Below, piece by piece: positions 56,306 through 64,000 of a DNA stretch of 64,000 bases. Each line of letters opens with the position of its first letter. The first letter of the stretch is position 1. Source of the stretch: Staphylococcus petrasii (GTDB lineage Bacteria; Bacillota; Bacilli; Staphylococcales; Staphylococcaceae); assembly GCF_002902565.1 (NCBI RefSeq), contig NZ_PPRC01000013.1, positions 27,481-91,480 on the forward strand, given 5' to 3'. Under the pieces are notes generated by a model. The model saw nothing but the letters and a program-made list of their open reading frames with translations, made no database searches and had not been told where the DNA came from. Both the position numbers and the translations under genes were made by a program.

Positions 56306-56782
56306 ATGGACTACCGAATTAAAGATTTAGAAAAATTAAAGTTTGTAGGAATAAAGCGAAGATTCAGTAATGGCAGAGAAATGCAACAAGGCATTCCTGA
56401 TTTTTGGCAAGAAGTAAACGATAAACAATTAACCGAACAAATAATCGAAAAAAGTAATCATAAATTATCTGGAATATTAGGAATTTGTTATATGTTGGAC
56501 AACGGAACAATGGAGTATATGATTGGCGTACCTACAGATAAAGAAGTTGATAATGAAGAAAATTATGACATGCTAGATTTAGAAGCACAAACATATATTA
56601 TATTTGATGCTGTGGGTAAAGTTCCTCAAGCTGTTAAAGAGACCATCGCACAAATCCATCAAAACGTATTACCACAGCTTGATGTCACAATTAAACAGGC
56701 ACCGTTTTTTGAACATTATTTACCAGGAAATACTCAAAGCGACGATTATATTACAGAAATTTGGGTGCCTATTTCTCGCTAA
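56306..56782 (+). CDS. GyrI-like (AraC effector-binding) domain protein
   Basis: 158 residues. The two-fold beta-alpha repeat expected of the GyrI/SbmC family is suggested by KLKFVGIKRRFSN and DMLDLEAQTYIIFDAVGKVP, and ends in TEIWVPIS, the usual C-terminus. A small-molecule- or toxin-binding role is expected. No DNA-binding domain. AAAGGAGG precedes the ATG. Single gene, convergent with the methyltransferase gene. Confidence 0.8.
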   Translation: MDYRIKDLEKLKFVGIKRRFSNGREMQQGIPDFWQEVNDKQLTEQIIEKSNHKLSGILGICYMLDNGTMEYMIGVPTDKEVDNEENYDMLDLEAQTYIIFDAVGKVPQAVKETIAQIHQNVLPQLDVTIKQAPFFEHYLPGNTQSDDYITEIWVPISR

Positions 56783-56796
56783 TCTTTGCACAAGAA

Positions 56797-56848
56797 AATG
56801 ATTCCATTGTAAGTGGCTTAAGAAAAGTTAAATCACAGTGGAATCATT
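56797..56848. terminator. Terminator between the GyrI-like and methyltransferase genes
   Basis: AATGATTCCATTG pairs with CAGTGGAATCATT (one G-U pair) around a 26-base loop. Confidence 0.65.
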
Positions 56849-56858
56849 ATTGGATCAA

Positions 56859-57620
56859 TTATTTTCGAACAGCATGAACGATATAGTTCATGTTGTTTTT
56901 ATGTTTACGCATTGTTTTAAACATTCTAAAGAACATCGTGCGGTTAGCAGGTTTTAAGGCATTTTTAATAATCTTAAGTGTGCCGACAAAACCTTCATCT
57001 CTAATCATGCCTGGAGGCGACATTAATGATAATGTGCCTGTATGAGATTCAATCGTGCTAAATCCGGCTGATTGATAAAGTTGATACCAATGTTCTGTAG
57101 TTAAAGGCGTTACCTTTACATTAATGGCATCACTAAGCTCAGTGATTACTTGTTCTTTAAGTGGACGATTAACAATCGCAATATCGTGTGTAAGTAGAAT
57201 ACCATTTGGTTTAAGGACACGGTAATATTCTTGAAGCACTTTTTCCTTCATTGCTATAGGCAACATTGTAAGCATCGCCTCGTTCAAGATAATGTCAAAG
57301 CTATTATCTTCAAACGGCAATTTCGCAGCGTTAGCTTGTGTTAAATGAATATATTTTTCTAAATGATGTTTGGCGACATTTTTTCGGCCTTGTTCTAAGG
57401 CTTTGTTATTTAAATCCACGCCTTCTATATGGCAATGATATGTTTTTGCCAATTCAATTGATGTCGTACACATGTTACATGCCACTTCTAGAACTTTCTT
57501 TTCTTTTGAAAAATGTCCCTTTTTAATAAGCCAATCCGTAGCTACTTTACCACCTGGGCGTAACCTCTTTTTACCTAGTGTAGCTAAGAATGTGTGGCCT
57601 GCTAGCTTTTTGTTTCCCAT
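56859..57620 (-). CDS. Class I SAM-dependent methyltransferase
   Basis: 253 residues. Motif I VLEVACNMCTTS near residue 43 departs from the usual E/DxGxGxG, and motifs DILLNEAMLTMLP-like (FDIILNEAMLTM) and YRVLKPNGILLTHD follow, so it is a Rossmann methyltransferase of unknown substrate. GAGGTG precedes the ATG. It lies 20 bases after scdA on the same strand, so it is the second gene of a probable scdA operon and could serve nitric-oxide or iron-sulfur repair. Confidence 0.82.
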   Translation of the reverse strand: MGNKKLAGHTFLATLGKKRLRPGGKVATDWLIKKGHFSKEKKVLEVACNMCTTSIELAKTYHCHIEGVDLNNKALEQGRKNVAKHHLEKYIHLTQANAAKLPFEDNSFDIILNEAMLTMLPIAMKEKVLQEYYRVLKPNGILLTHDIAIVNRPLKEQVITELSDAINVKVTPLTTEHWYQLYQSAGFSTIESHTGTLSLMSPPGMIRDEGFVGTLKIIKNALKPANRTMFFRMFKTMRKHKNNMNYIVHAVRK

Positions 57621-57640
57621 TCATTAACACCTCGCATTGA

Positions 57641-58312
57641 TTAACTTGTAAATTTATTAAATAAAACGTGATTTTCAAGATGTACGTGTTCATGTGTTTC
57701 ACGCTCTAAATTCTCTAGGCGGTTATACACTAAACGCCATGTTGTACAAGCTTCTTGTGGAGGTTGATAATCATTAGTTAATTCACGCATAGATTGGAGT
57801 AATTGACCTGTTTCTGTATGGTCATCCACTAAGCTTTGAATAATTTGATCAGCATTTTCTACCTCATGTCCTTTTGAGATTTCAATTAATTTTGGAAAAG
57901 CTTGTTCATCTTCTTCAGCCATATGTTCTAACATACCGTCTCTAAATTGACGATATAAATCTTGTAATTCTAATAGATATGGAAATCTTTCGCCATGTAC
58001 TTTCGCCACTTTTGTAACGTAAGGGGAAAGGTTCTTAAACTCTTCACGTATAGTTTGATGGAAACGTGATTGAATATATTGAATTAATGAAGGCGCATCG
58101 AGATATTCAACGCTAATACCTCCAGGTTGTGAGACTGGTAATGCATTAAGTTTATTTAGAAGTGTGTCAGCATCCACTTTTTTGTTTTGAACTGCTTCTT
58201 CAATTGAAATGTTGCCACCACAACAGAAATCGATACCATATTGTCTAAAGACATCTGCTGCCAAAGGTTGTTGAGTGACAATATTTGCTACTATTGAATC
58301 TTTATTAATCAT
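57641..58312 (-). CDS. scdA: ScdA/YtfE-type iron-sulfur cluster repair di-iron protein
   Basis: 223 residues. A DUF542 N-terminus with QYGIDFCCGG near residues 25-35, then a hemerythrin-like domain: four helices with His ligands (HQTIREEF, HMAEEDEQAFP, HTETGQLL, HEHVHLENHVLFNK). It repairs iron-sulfur clusters damaged by nitric oxide or peroxide. AAAGGAGG lies before the start at 58312. In S. aureus scdA sits beside lytSR; here it is about 16 kb away and joined to a methyltransferase gene. Confidence 0.9.
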   Translation of the reverse strand: MINKDSIVANIVTQQPLAADVFRQYGIDFCCGGNISIEEAVQNKKVDADTLLNKLNALPVSQPGGISVEYLDAPSLIQYIQSRFHQTIREEFKNLSPYVTKVAKVHGERFPYLLELQDLYRQFRDGMLEHMAEEDEQAFPKLIEISKGHEVENADQIIQSLVDDHTETGQLLQSMRELTNDYQPPQEACTTWRLVYNRLENLERETHEHVHLENHVLFNKFTS

Positions 58313-58433
58313 TTCAATTCCTCCTTTATACATTGGCTATTATATAAAATAATTATTTTTTTAAAGAGAGGGGAATGTTAGGTGTCATGTATTTGTCGAA
58401 AAGTTATAACAAAATGGTGAATATATAGGAAAT

Positions 58434-58588
58434 GAGGCTAAAACAAAATAAAATGTTTCAGCCTACTTTAACATTTTGGCAGTAGCTGACTGATTTGAAA
58501 ATGCGCTTAAATCAAGCTTTTTTCAAACCTAGTCATCCTTGCCGGGGCGGGACAACGAAATTATTTTAATTTCTGTCCCGCTCCCTTT
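58434..58588 (-). repeat. 3'-UTR repeat, family B (orientation -)
   Basis: It starts seven bases after the stop of the Bcr/CflA gene and reads on the - strand GGGAGCGGGACAGAAATT, GTTGTCCCGCCCCGG, GGCAAGGATGACTAGG, GCGCATTTTCAAATC, CTACTGCC and ends in a weakened terminator with GGCTGAAACA. Nearly identical to 45746-45899. Confidence 0.85.
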
Positions 58589-58594
58589 CTGACT

Positions 58595-59797
58595 TTAAAT
58601 ATTTTTTCGGTTGTGATGTCTAAAATAAATCACTTGTAGGGCGATTAATAATATAGCTGAGATTGTAATAACTAACACATACGGCATAACATTATATTCC
58701 CCTTTTAAACCAACTAAAGGAGAAATAATGCCGCCAAGGATAAATTGAAACAGCCCTAATAAACTTGAAGCATTACCGCTTCCGCCTGTACGTTCTTCCA
58801 TAGCCATAGAGAATCCAAGAGGACCGACAGAAGCTACTGGACAAACATTTAAGAAGAAAGCAATAAGTAATATCCATAAAGGACCGTGTAAAAGAAGCGT
58901 CATTGTAATCAATACAACGCCGATAATTTGAATTAAAGTTAAATAAATAAACAAACGATAACGATCAATATATGTAACTAATATAGCGACACTTTGGCTG
59001 ACAACGATAAGACCTATGCCATTAATTGCAATCATGACACTAAATTGCAAAGGTGTCATATTATAAATCTTCTGTGTGATAAAGGGTGAAGCTGATGAAA
59101 AGCTAAACAACATGACATAAGTTAAACCTTGTAAGAACATAGGAATAACGAAACCTGGCTTTCTTAACAACTGCCCAAAATCTAAGAAGATTGCTTTAAA
59201 ATTTAATGTGCGATGTTCTTCATTAACCTCGGAAGGCATATTCAACGCAAATCCACTTAAGATTAAGAGGCTAATAATAGTTAGAATAACGAAAATGATT
59301 CTCCATGAACCTAGCGTTAATGACAATCCACCTAATAGGGGCGCAATAATCGTTATAATACCATTAACCACCATGAGTGAAGCTAGAAATTTAGCAAGTA
59401 AGTCACCTGTATATCTTTCGCCTGCAAATGCTTTAGCAATGACAATAATGCCTCCTGCCGTTAATCCTTGAACCAAACGTATAACGATAAATAACGAGAG
59501 GTGAGTCACAAAGATGGAACATACAGAAGTTAAAAGAAAGATACATAAAGTGATGATGCCCGTTTTTTTATATCCAAACGCATCTGCTAAAGGTCCTAAC
59601 AAAAATTGTCCTAACGCTAACCCAATCATCGCGAATGATAAAGTCAGTTGCACTTCAGAAGTAGAAGAGCCGAAGTGATGTTGCACTGTAGGTAACGCAA
59701 GTGAATACATATCAATGATCATTGGACCAAAGGCAGTCATGCTACCTAAAATTATAACTAAAAACAAGGGGAGTTTAGTGCTTGTTGTATTCTGCAT
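58595..59797 (-). CDS. Bcr/CflA-family MFS multidrug transporter
   Basis: 400 residues with 12 membrane segments and the DHA1 motif C region LGPLADAFGYKKTG. It resembles bicyclomycin/sulfonamide resistance proteins. AAGGAG precedes the ATG. Substrate range not inferable. Single gene. It lies next to the type I toxin-antitoxin locus. Confidence 0.87.
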   Translation of the reverse strand: MQNTTSTKLPLFLVIILGSMTAFGPMIIDMYSLALPTVQHHFGSSTSEVQLTLSFAMIGLALGQFLLGPLADAFGYKKTGIITLCIFLLTSVCSIFVTHLSLFIVIRLVQGLTAGGIIVIAKAFAGERYTGDLLAKFLASLMVVNGIITIIAPLLGGLSLTLGSWRIIFVILTIISLLILSGFALNMPSEVNEEHRTLNFKAIFLDFGQLLRKPGFVIPMFLQGLTYVMLFSFSSASPFITQKIYNMTPLQFSVMIAINGIGLIVVSQSVAILVTYIDRYRLFIYLTLIQIIGVVLITMTLLLHGPLWILLIAFFLNVCPVASVGPLGFSMAMEERTGGSGNASSLLGLFQFILGGIISPLVGLKGEYNVMPYVLVITISAILLIALQVIYFRHHNRKNI

Positions 59798-59943
59798 ATA
59801 GAATCTCCTTGAAAAGATTTGTAAATTATATTATATCGGTTTTTCAAACATTTGTAAGTTATAAAAATAGGTTTATTAAATTAAGGGATAAAAAATTGGA
59901 GTTTGCATTGGTAGGGTAAATAGGGGCATCGTAAATTCGGAGA

Positions 59944-59952
59944 TGGTATAAT
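59944..59952 (+). promoter_or_regulatory. Promoter of the Fst-like toxin RNA
   Basis: TGGTATAAT is a perfect extended -10 box. No clear -35 is seen at 17 bases. A transcript starting near 59959 would carry a leader of about 50 bases that can pair with the 3' part of the message. Confidence 0.6.
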
Positions 59953-60007
59953 ATATAAGTCGTCGTTTTACTTCTGTGCTGTAATTAGCATGGAAGGAGG
60001 TGACATC

Positions 60008-60103
60008 ATGTTCAGCATCATATTTGTATCTGTAATAGCTCCTATAGTAGTAGGAGTTGTACTCACGTCATATTCTTATTGGCTGAATAAGCGTGATAAA
60101 TAA
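60008..60103 (+). CDS. Type I toxin, Fst/PepA1 family, 31 residues
   Basis: The reading frame is MFSIIFVSVIAP, IVVGVVLTSYSY, WLNKRDK: one hydrophobic membrane helix followed by a short basic tail ending WLNKRDK, with the IAP-I/V-VG motif shared by Fst and PepA1 toxins. AAGGAGGTGA lies seven bases before the ATG. The 5' leader has GTCGTCGTTT, complementary to AAACGACGAC just after the stop (60106-60115), so the message can close into a long-range stem that hides the ribosome site. Such peptides insert in the membrane and depolarise or lyse cells when not repressed. Confidence 0.85.
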   Translation: MFSIIFVSVIAPIVVGVVLTSYSYWLNKRDK

Positions 60104-60127
60104 TTAAACGACGACATAGTCAATACA

Positions 60128-60199
60128 CCAAAAGAGCCCGATAACTATTCGCAGTAGTTATCGGGCTCGGTGTTTATCATGCTTAGCATCATATTTGTT
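60128..60199 (-). ncRNA. Antitoxin RNA of the Fst-like type I system
   Basis: A convergent promoter reads toward the toxin gene: -35 TTGCAT (complement of 60230-60235), 18 bases, extended -10 TGTTATAAT (complement of 60206-60211). The RNA would begin about 60199 and end at the hairpin GAGCCCGATAACTA/TAGTTATCGGGCTC (60134-60168) followed by T4. Its first 14 bases are the complement of AGCATCATATTTGT, a sequence repeated in toxin codons 3-7 (60014-60027), so it can pair there and block translation. The bidirectional hairpin is shared by both RNAs. Confidence 0.75.
60134..60168. terminator. Shared bidirectional terminator of the toxin and antitoxin RNAs
   Basis: A perfect 14-bp stem, GAGCCCGATAACTA with TAGTTATCGGGCTC, around a seven-base loop. 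Outer ACACC/GGTGT bases extend it. Confidence 0.85.
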
Positions 60200-60279
60200 A
60201 CTTATATTATAACATCATAGTAGATTTGAATGCAAAAAATAGTATCTTGTAAGATTAAATAAGGTTTTAGTCTAACTAA

Positions 60280-61059
60280 TTACTGTTGATTGTTTGCGTC
60301 TTTAGAACCATTAATAAGATTGTCTAGCTTACTTTTAATGTCATCCACTTTCGTATTCACATCATTTAATAAGCTATCTACTTTACCTTGATTTTCATTA
60401 TTTTGTTGCGCATTATTAGCTTCTTTTAATTTATTAACTTGATCTTGATAAAACTGAGTGAATTTTGAATCATTATTATTTTCTTCATTATTTTTCAGTT
60501 TATTAATCTCATCTTGAATTTGTGAAATACGTGAATCACTATCAATCTTATCTTTAATATCATTTTTAGCTTTTTCAACTTGGCTTTGAATACTATCTTT
60601 TTGATCATTTACTTGATTCTCATAGTTTTTAGAAACTTTATTAGGATCATTGCTAACTTTCTCATCTTCACCACTCATATGATTAACGATTGCTTTTGTA
60701 GCAAATATAGCCACAATCACTAATAGAATAGCTATAATCGCAATTAACCATTTTTTAGATTTTCTGTTTTTCTCATTTTCTTCTTCTAATTGTTGTTCGC
60801 GACGGAAATCACGTTCATTGTAATAACGTTCGCCATGTTCATCATAGAAGTCATCACGACGATAATCCTCGCGTGAGGCATAGTCGTCACGATATCTTGG
60901 GTCTTCTGATTCGGGACGACGTTGACCATTTCGCTGACGGTAGTCATCATCATTTTGTCTGCGCTCTTGGCGATAACGTGGGTCCCTATTCTGTTTAGAA
61001 GGTTGACGATATTGATCATCGTATTTATAAGATTCTTTGTATTTGTCTGTACGTTTCAT
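60280..61059 (-). CDS. Single-span membrane protein with charged N-terminus and coiled coil
   Basis: 259 residues. The first ~100 residues are cytoplasmic and rich in Arg, Asp, Tyr and Gln (many YRxD-like repeats), one hydrophobic segment lies near residues 105-127, and the rest is extracellular, Asn/Lys/Asp-rich and coiled-coil-like. No domain is recognised; a cell-envelope scaffold or sensor is possible. GAGGTG fits the ATG at 61059; the preceding GTG at 61068 is the Shine-Dalgarno itself. It lies 20 bases after the glycerate kinase gene on the same strand, so they may be co-transcribed. Confidence 0.75.
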   Translation of the reverse strand: MKRTDKYKESYKYDDQYRQPSKQNRDPRYRQERRQNDDDYRQRNGQRRPESEDPRYRDDYASREDYRRDDFYDEHGERYYNERDFRREQQLEEENEKNRKSKKWLIAIIAILLVIVAIFATKAIVNHMSGEDEKVSNDPNKVSKNYENQVNDQKDSIQSQVEKAKNDIKDKIDSDSRISQIQDEINKLKNNEENNNDSKFTQFYQDQVNKLKEANNAQQNNENQGKVDSLLNDVNTKVDDIKSKLDNLINGSKDANNQQ

Positions 61060-61079
61060 GTTGGTCACCTCATTTATAT

Positions 61080-62234
61080 TTATTTGTTTATTACTTGTTG
61101 GAGTAATCGTGCCACATTTTCAGCGGTACGTTGAATATTATCTTTCCCTTTAGTTAATAACTCATCTATCTCCATAGGTTGCTCGATGATGCTAAAGGCA
61201 CTATCAATGCCATGCTCATAAACCGCTTCATAGCCATCGCCTAAGCTACCACAAATTGCTATGACAGGGATATCAAACTGTTTCGCAGCTTGTGCTACAC
61301 CAATGGGCGTCTTGCCATAAATCGTTTGCGCATCCATTTTTCCTTCTCCAGTGATGACTAAATCTGCATCTTTTACTCTCTTTGGAAATTGGGTTTCCTG
61401 AAGAACGATATCGATACCTTTGGATAGGGAAGCATTTGGGAAAAATGCTAGAATACCTGCACCTAAGCCACCAGCCGCACCGGCGCCAGGCACATCTTTA
61501 ACATTTTTATTAATGTCTCTTTCAATCATATCATGATAGGTAGCTAAGGCGGAATCCAACTTTGGTATCATCTTATCTGTAACACCTTTTTGTGGCCCGT
61601 AAACGGCGGTTGCGCCATTATCACCTAGTAAAGGATTATTCACGTCACAAGCGACTTCAAACTGCACATGCTTTAGACGCGAATCTAATTGAGACATATC
61701 AATACGTGCTAGTTGTGAAAGATAACCACCACCTAAAGGTAAGGATTCCTCATTTTCATCTAGAAATTTAACGCCAAGTGCAGCAAGCATGCCACTTCCC
61801 CCGTCATTCGTCGCACTTCCACCAAGACCTAGGATAATCTTAGAAACACCATGATCAAACGCATCTTTGATCAATTCTCCTACACCAAAGGTAGAAGCCT
61901 TTAATGGATCGCGTTCATGAGATTTCAACAAGTCTAAACCGGAAGCAGCAGCCATTTCAATAATTGCCACATCATTATCTTGTGAACGTGCGTAACTCGC
62001 TTCAATGTCGCGATGGAGGGGGTCATGAACCTTCACTTTATATGTTTCAGCATTTAATGCTTCCTTTAACGCGTCAGTCGTGCCTTCACCACCATCTGCC
62101 ATTGGAATAATGTCATAGTTGATAGTTTCATTAAATATTTTTTGAAAGCCACGCTGAATGGCTAAACCAGCTTCTTTAGCTGACATGCTCTCTTTAAATG
62201 AATCAGTTGCAATTACAATTTTATTAATTGGCAT
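61080..62234 (-). CDS. glxK: Glycerate kinase (GlxK/GarK family)
   Basis: 384 residues. The N-terminus IATDSFKESMSA, MADGGEGTTDAL, GLGGSATNDGG and CDVNNPLLGDNGA are the diagnostic motifs of family 1 glycerate kinases, which phosphorylate D-glycerate. AAGGGTGAG precedes the ATG. The downstream membrane-protein gene is close enough for an operon. No glyoxylate or galactarate genes are near. Confidence 0.92.
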   Translation of the reverse strand: MPINKIVIATDSFKESMSAKEAGLAIQRGFQKIFNETINYDIIPMADGGEGTTDALKEALNAETYKVKVHDPLHRDIEASYARSQDNDVAIIEMAAASGLDLLKSHERDPLKASTFGVGELIKDAFDHGVSKIILGLGGSATNDGGSGMLAALGVKFLDENEESLPLGGGYLSQLARIDMSQLDSRLKHVQFEVACDVNNPLLGDNGATAVYGPQKGVTDKMIPKLDSALATYHDMIERDINKNVKDVPGAGAAGGLGAGILAFFPNASLSKGIDIVLQETQFPKRVKDADLVITGEGKMDAQTIYGKTPIGVAQAAKQFDIPVIAICGSLGDGYEAVYEHGIDSAFSIIEQPMEIDELLTKGKDNIQRTAENVARLLQQVINK

Positions 62235-62341
62235 AGTCTCACCCTTTAAATAATGGTTAATTTATAAAAATAGTATATAATAATATTTAAATTTAAAATT
62301 CTGTTAGATAAGTCTTTCTAAGTAATAAGAGGGAGAGAGAA

Positions 62342-63829
62342 ATGTTTAGATTAAAGCAACACGAATTATACATCTGGTTATTAGGTTTATTCATCTTTTA
62401 CTGTTACTTCGCATTTATGATGCCTTTACATAGTTCAGATTGGTTTTGGGGCAGTCGTCAAGGGAGGCAAGCCGTGACCAATCATTTCGAACAAATTGAC
62501 GGAGATTATATTAGTAATCTCTTAGCATTTGCTATTACGCAATCTGCGACATTGCGCGTCGTTTCATATAGCATCATTTCTATACTTTTCGTCTTAATGA
62601 TGCTCAAATTCGTGACATATACATTCTCAACCAATACATTCATTTTAATAATACTCTTCATATTTATTATACCCAATTCAATTTTTGCGCAAAGCTATGG
62701 CAATTTTGAATTATTTTATAGTTATGTATTTGGGACTTGTATTGCACTCTATATTTTACATTTTGTGGTTTCAACTTTTATTTTGGAAAATGAGTTCAAG
62801 TTTTGGAATATCTGTATATTTTGGATTGCCTGTGTCATAAGCCAATGGTTTGCGGAAACACTCACTTTCTATAATGTCATGATGCTGTTGAGCGCATTAA
62901 TCATTTACTTCATTTGGAAGCGGAAGATCAACTTTAACTTATTAATAGGCTTTATGTTAACGTTATGTGGTACATTTATAATGTTGTTTAATGAAACCTA
63001 CATATACTATTTTATCAATATCAAGAATTTACGTGCTCAAGTAGATGAATTAGGTTTCCTCCATAAAATAAAACTGACTTTATTTGAACAGTTACCACAA
63101 TACATATTTTTCGATAATATCCTTTTAATAAGTTTAATTGCTATTGTTTTAATTATGTTATTGGTAAATAATGTAGCTTTTAAAGAGTGGGCTAGATATA
63201 AACGGTTCTTTTTAATATTTGGAATTAGCGCACTGCCAATATATAGAATATTGATTTATGTGCCTTTCAATTTGAAACAATTAGCCATCTTATATAGTTA
63301 TGGCATCATTAATATTGCAATTTGTCTTATATTTTATATCAGTGTATTTATAGCGAGTTTCTATATAGTGAAGAATCGTTATATGCGCGTTGTTATTGGA
63401 GGCATAGGCATTTCAATTATTCTCAATGCTCTTCCTATATTTTTAATTGGAAAAGTAGTGCCACAATATTTCTTTATGATATATACTTTATGGTGTCTAC
63501 TTGCTGTCATTCTCTTAACTACGCTAGGTAGACTAACGCAAACCATGTTCAACATATTTAAATTATTAATTATATTATTAATGATTGTATATATTGTTGT
63601 TTGTACTACACTGCATTTTGAAAATGAAAAACGATTAGACGCTATACATACACAAATGGATAATCATAAAAATGAATTGGTCATCCATCATTTACCATTT
63701 GAAACATACTTTAGTGGCATGACGCCGACTAATGAAATTGATAAAGAAAACTTCAAAGAATATCATCACATTCCTAATAATAAAAAAATAAAAGTATTGC
63801 CGTTTGAAATTACAGAAACAAACGACTAA
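62342..63829 (+). CDS. DUF6056-like polytopic membrane protein
   Basis: 495 residues with about 12-13 membrane segments. The first extracellular loop has HSSDWFWGSRQGRQ and a YISNLLAF segment resembling the DDxxxxG-GRYLGN pattern of DUF6056/GtrC-like glycosyltransferase-type proteins. Extracellular loops hold Trp and His. The next gene is a GtrA flippase, and the typical partner GtrB is probably further on. That would make the trio modify wall or lipid-linked sugars. GAGGGAGAG precedes the ATG. The gene has a low GC content. Confidence 0.7.
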   Translation: MFRLKQHELYIWLLGLFIFYCYFAFMMPLHSSDWFWGSRQGRQAVTNHFEQIDGDYISNLLAFAITQSATLRVVSYSIISILFVLMMLKFVTYTFSTNTFILIILFIFIIPNSIFAQSYGNFELFYSYVFGTCIALYILHFVVSTFILENEFKFWNICIFWIACVISQWFAETLTFYNVMMLLSALIIYFIWKRKINFNLLIGFMLTLCGTFIMLFNETYIYYFINIKNLRAQVDELGFLHKIKLTLFEQLPQYIFFDNILLISLIAIVLIMLLVNNVAFKEWARYKRFFLIFGISALPIYRILIYVPFNLKQLAILYSYGIINIAICLIFYISVFIASFYIVKNRYMRVVIGGIGISIILNALPIFLIGKVVPQYFFMIYTLWCLLAVILLTTLGRLTQTMFNIFKLLIILLMIVYIVVCTTLHFENEKRLDAIHTQMDNHKNELVIHHLPFETYFSGMTPTNEIDKENFKEYHHIPNNKKIKVLPFEITETND

Positions 63830-63840
63830 GGAGAATTATT

Positions 63841-64000
63841 ATGAAGTTAACAAAAACGCACTATGAAATTATAAAATTTGTGATAGTCGGTGGGATTAAT
63901 ACGCTTGATTATTACCTCGTGTACTTAATTTTATTAAAGTTATTTAATGTATATTATATGCTCAGTCATATTATAGGTTTTGTAGTGAGTTTTATTATTT
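63841..64000 (+). CDS. GtrA family protein, N-terminal part (runs off the window)
   Basis: The first 53 residues, MKLTKTHYEIIKF, VIVGGINTLDYYLVY, LILLKLFNVYYM and so on, carry the GtrA signature FxxVGGxNTxxxY in the first membrane segment. GtrA is the small flippase for polyprenyl-linked sugars. AAGGAG precedes the ATG, 11 bases after the previous stop, so it is co-transcribed with the DUF6056-like gene. The remainder lies beyond 64000. Confidence 0.82.
   Translation, partial: MKLTKTHYEIIKFVIVGGINTLDYYLVYLILLKLFNVYYMLSHIIGFVVSFII

Noticed and set aside
1..64000. IS elements, prophage, CRISPR array, tRNA or rRNA genes
   Set aside because: No transposase or integrase frame, no regularly spaced repeats and no rRNA or tRNA-like sequence were seen. 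Repeats present are hairpin elements, not arrays.

Overview
The window is AT-rich chromosomal DNA of a staphylococcus, most likely a coagulase-negative species. The evidence is the gene content: lytSR-lrgAB, the four-gene opuC operon, scdA, an Flp-like serine hydrolase, a NorB/NorC-type efflux pump, KimA and an Fst/PepA1-type toxin. The proteins resemble their S. aureus counterparts but are not identical, and scdA is not beside lytSR as it is in S. aureus. No rRNA, tRNA, IS element, prophage or CRISPR array was seen.

Region 1 (1-8.3 kb) is the accessory-looking part. It has the end of a NUDIX hydrolase gene overlapping a PLD-nuclease/SF2-helicase gene, whose DUF3427 C-terminus is cut off by one in-frame TGA. 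A SEFIR-domain protein of the kind linked to phage defence follows about 2.6 kb further on. Between and after them lie two short-chain dehydrogenase/hypothetical units, an M20 peptidase with a mosaic codon pattern, and structured intergenic repeats.

Region 2 (8.3-33.4 kb) is mostly metabolism and transport: ppx-ppk (polyphosphate turnover), an AbgT transporter, an M42 aminopeptidase, a YehR-like lipoprotein, a candidate small RNA, MetY, a GltB-like protein, two tandem CPBP membrane proteases, the iron exporter FetAB, a two-component system with a divergent small membrane protein, an MFS pump, a carboxylesterase, an amino acid permease, a YdeI-like protein and a butanediol dehydrogenase.

Region 3 (33.6-41.4 kb) holds the osmoprotectant importer opuCABCD, preceded by a sigma-B-like promoter and a leader hairpin. 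It converges on lrgAB, which has a consensus CcpA (cre) site upstream and the cognate LytSR regulators next to it. These genes link osmotic stress, carbon status and murein hydrolase/lysis control.

Region 4 (41.6-64 kb) has a NorB-like pump, a ketopantoate reductase, a YagU protein, an epimerase, a YidC-type insertase, Flp, the potassium importer KimA, a CPA1 antiporter, a CycA-like permease with a cre-like site, a phosphoesterase, a C39-like protein, a GyrI-like protein, a methyltransferase-ScdA operon, a Bcr/CflA pump, a complete type I Fst-family toxin-antitoxin locus, a coiled-coil membrane protein with glycerate kinase, and the start of a Gtr-like glycosylation cluster (DUF6056-like protein and GtrA) running off the right edge.

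Three families of intergenic repeats recur. One begins just after stop codons and ends in a terminator, so it looks like a mobile 3'-UTR. One is a large nested hairpin with a compensatory base change between copies. One is a single-copy (in this window) long hairpin. Most genes have a clear Shine-Dalgarno sequence, and this was used to move several starts inward from the longest open frame.
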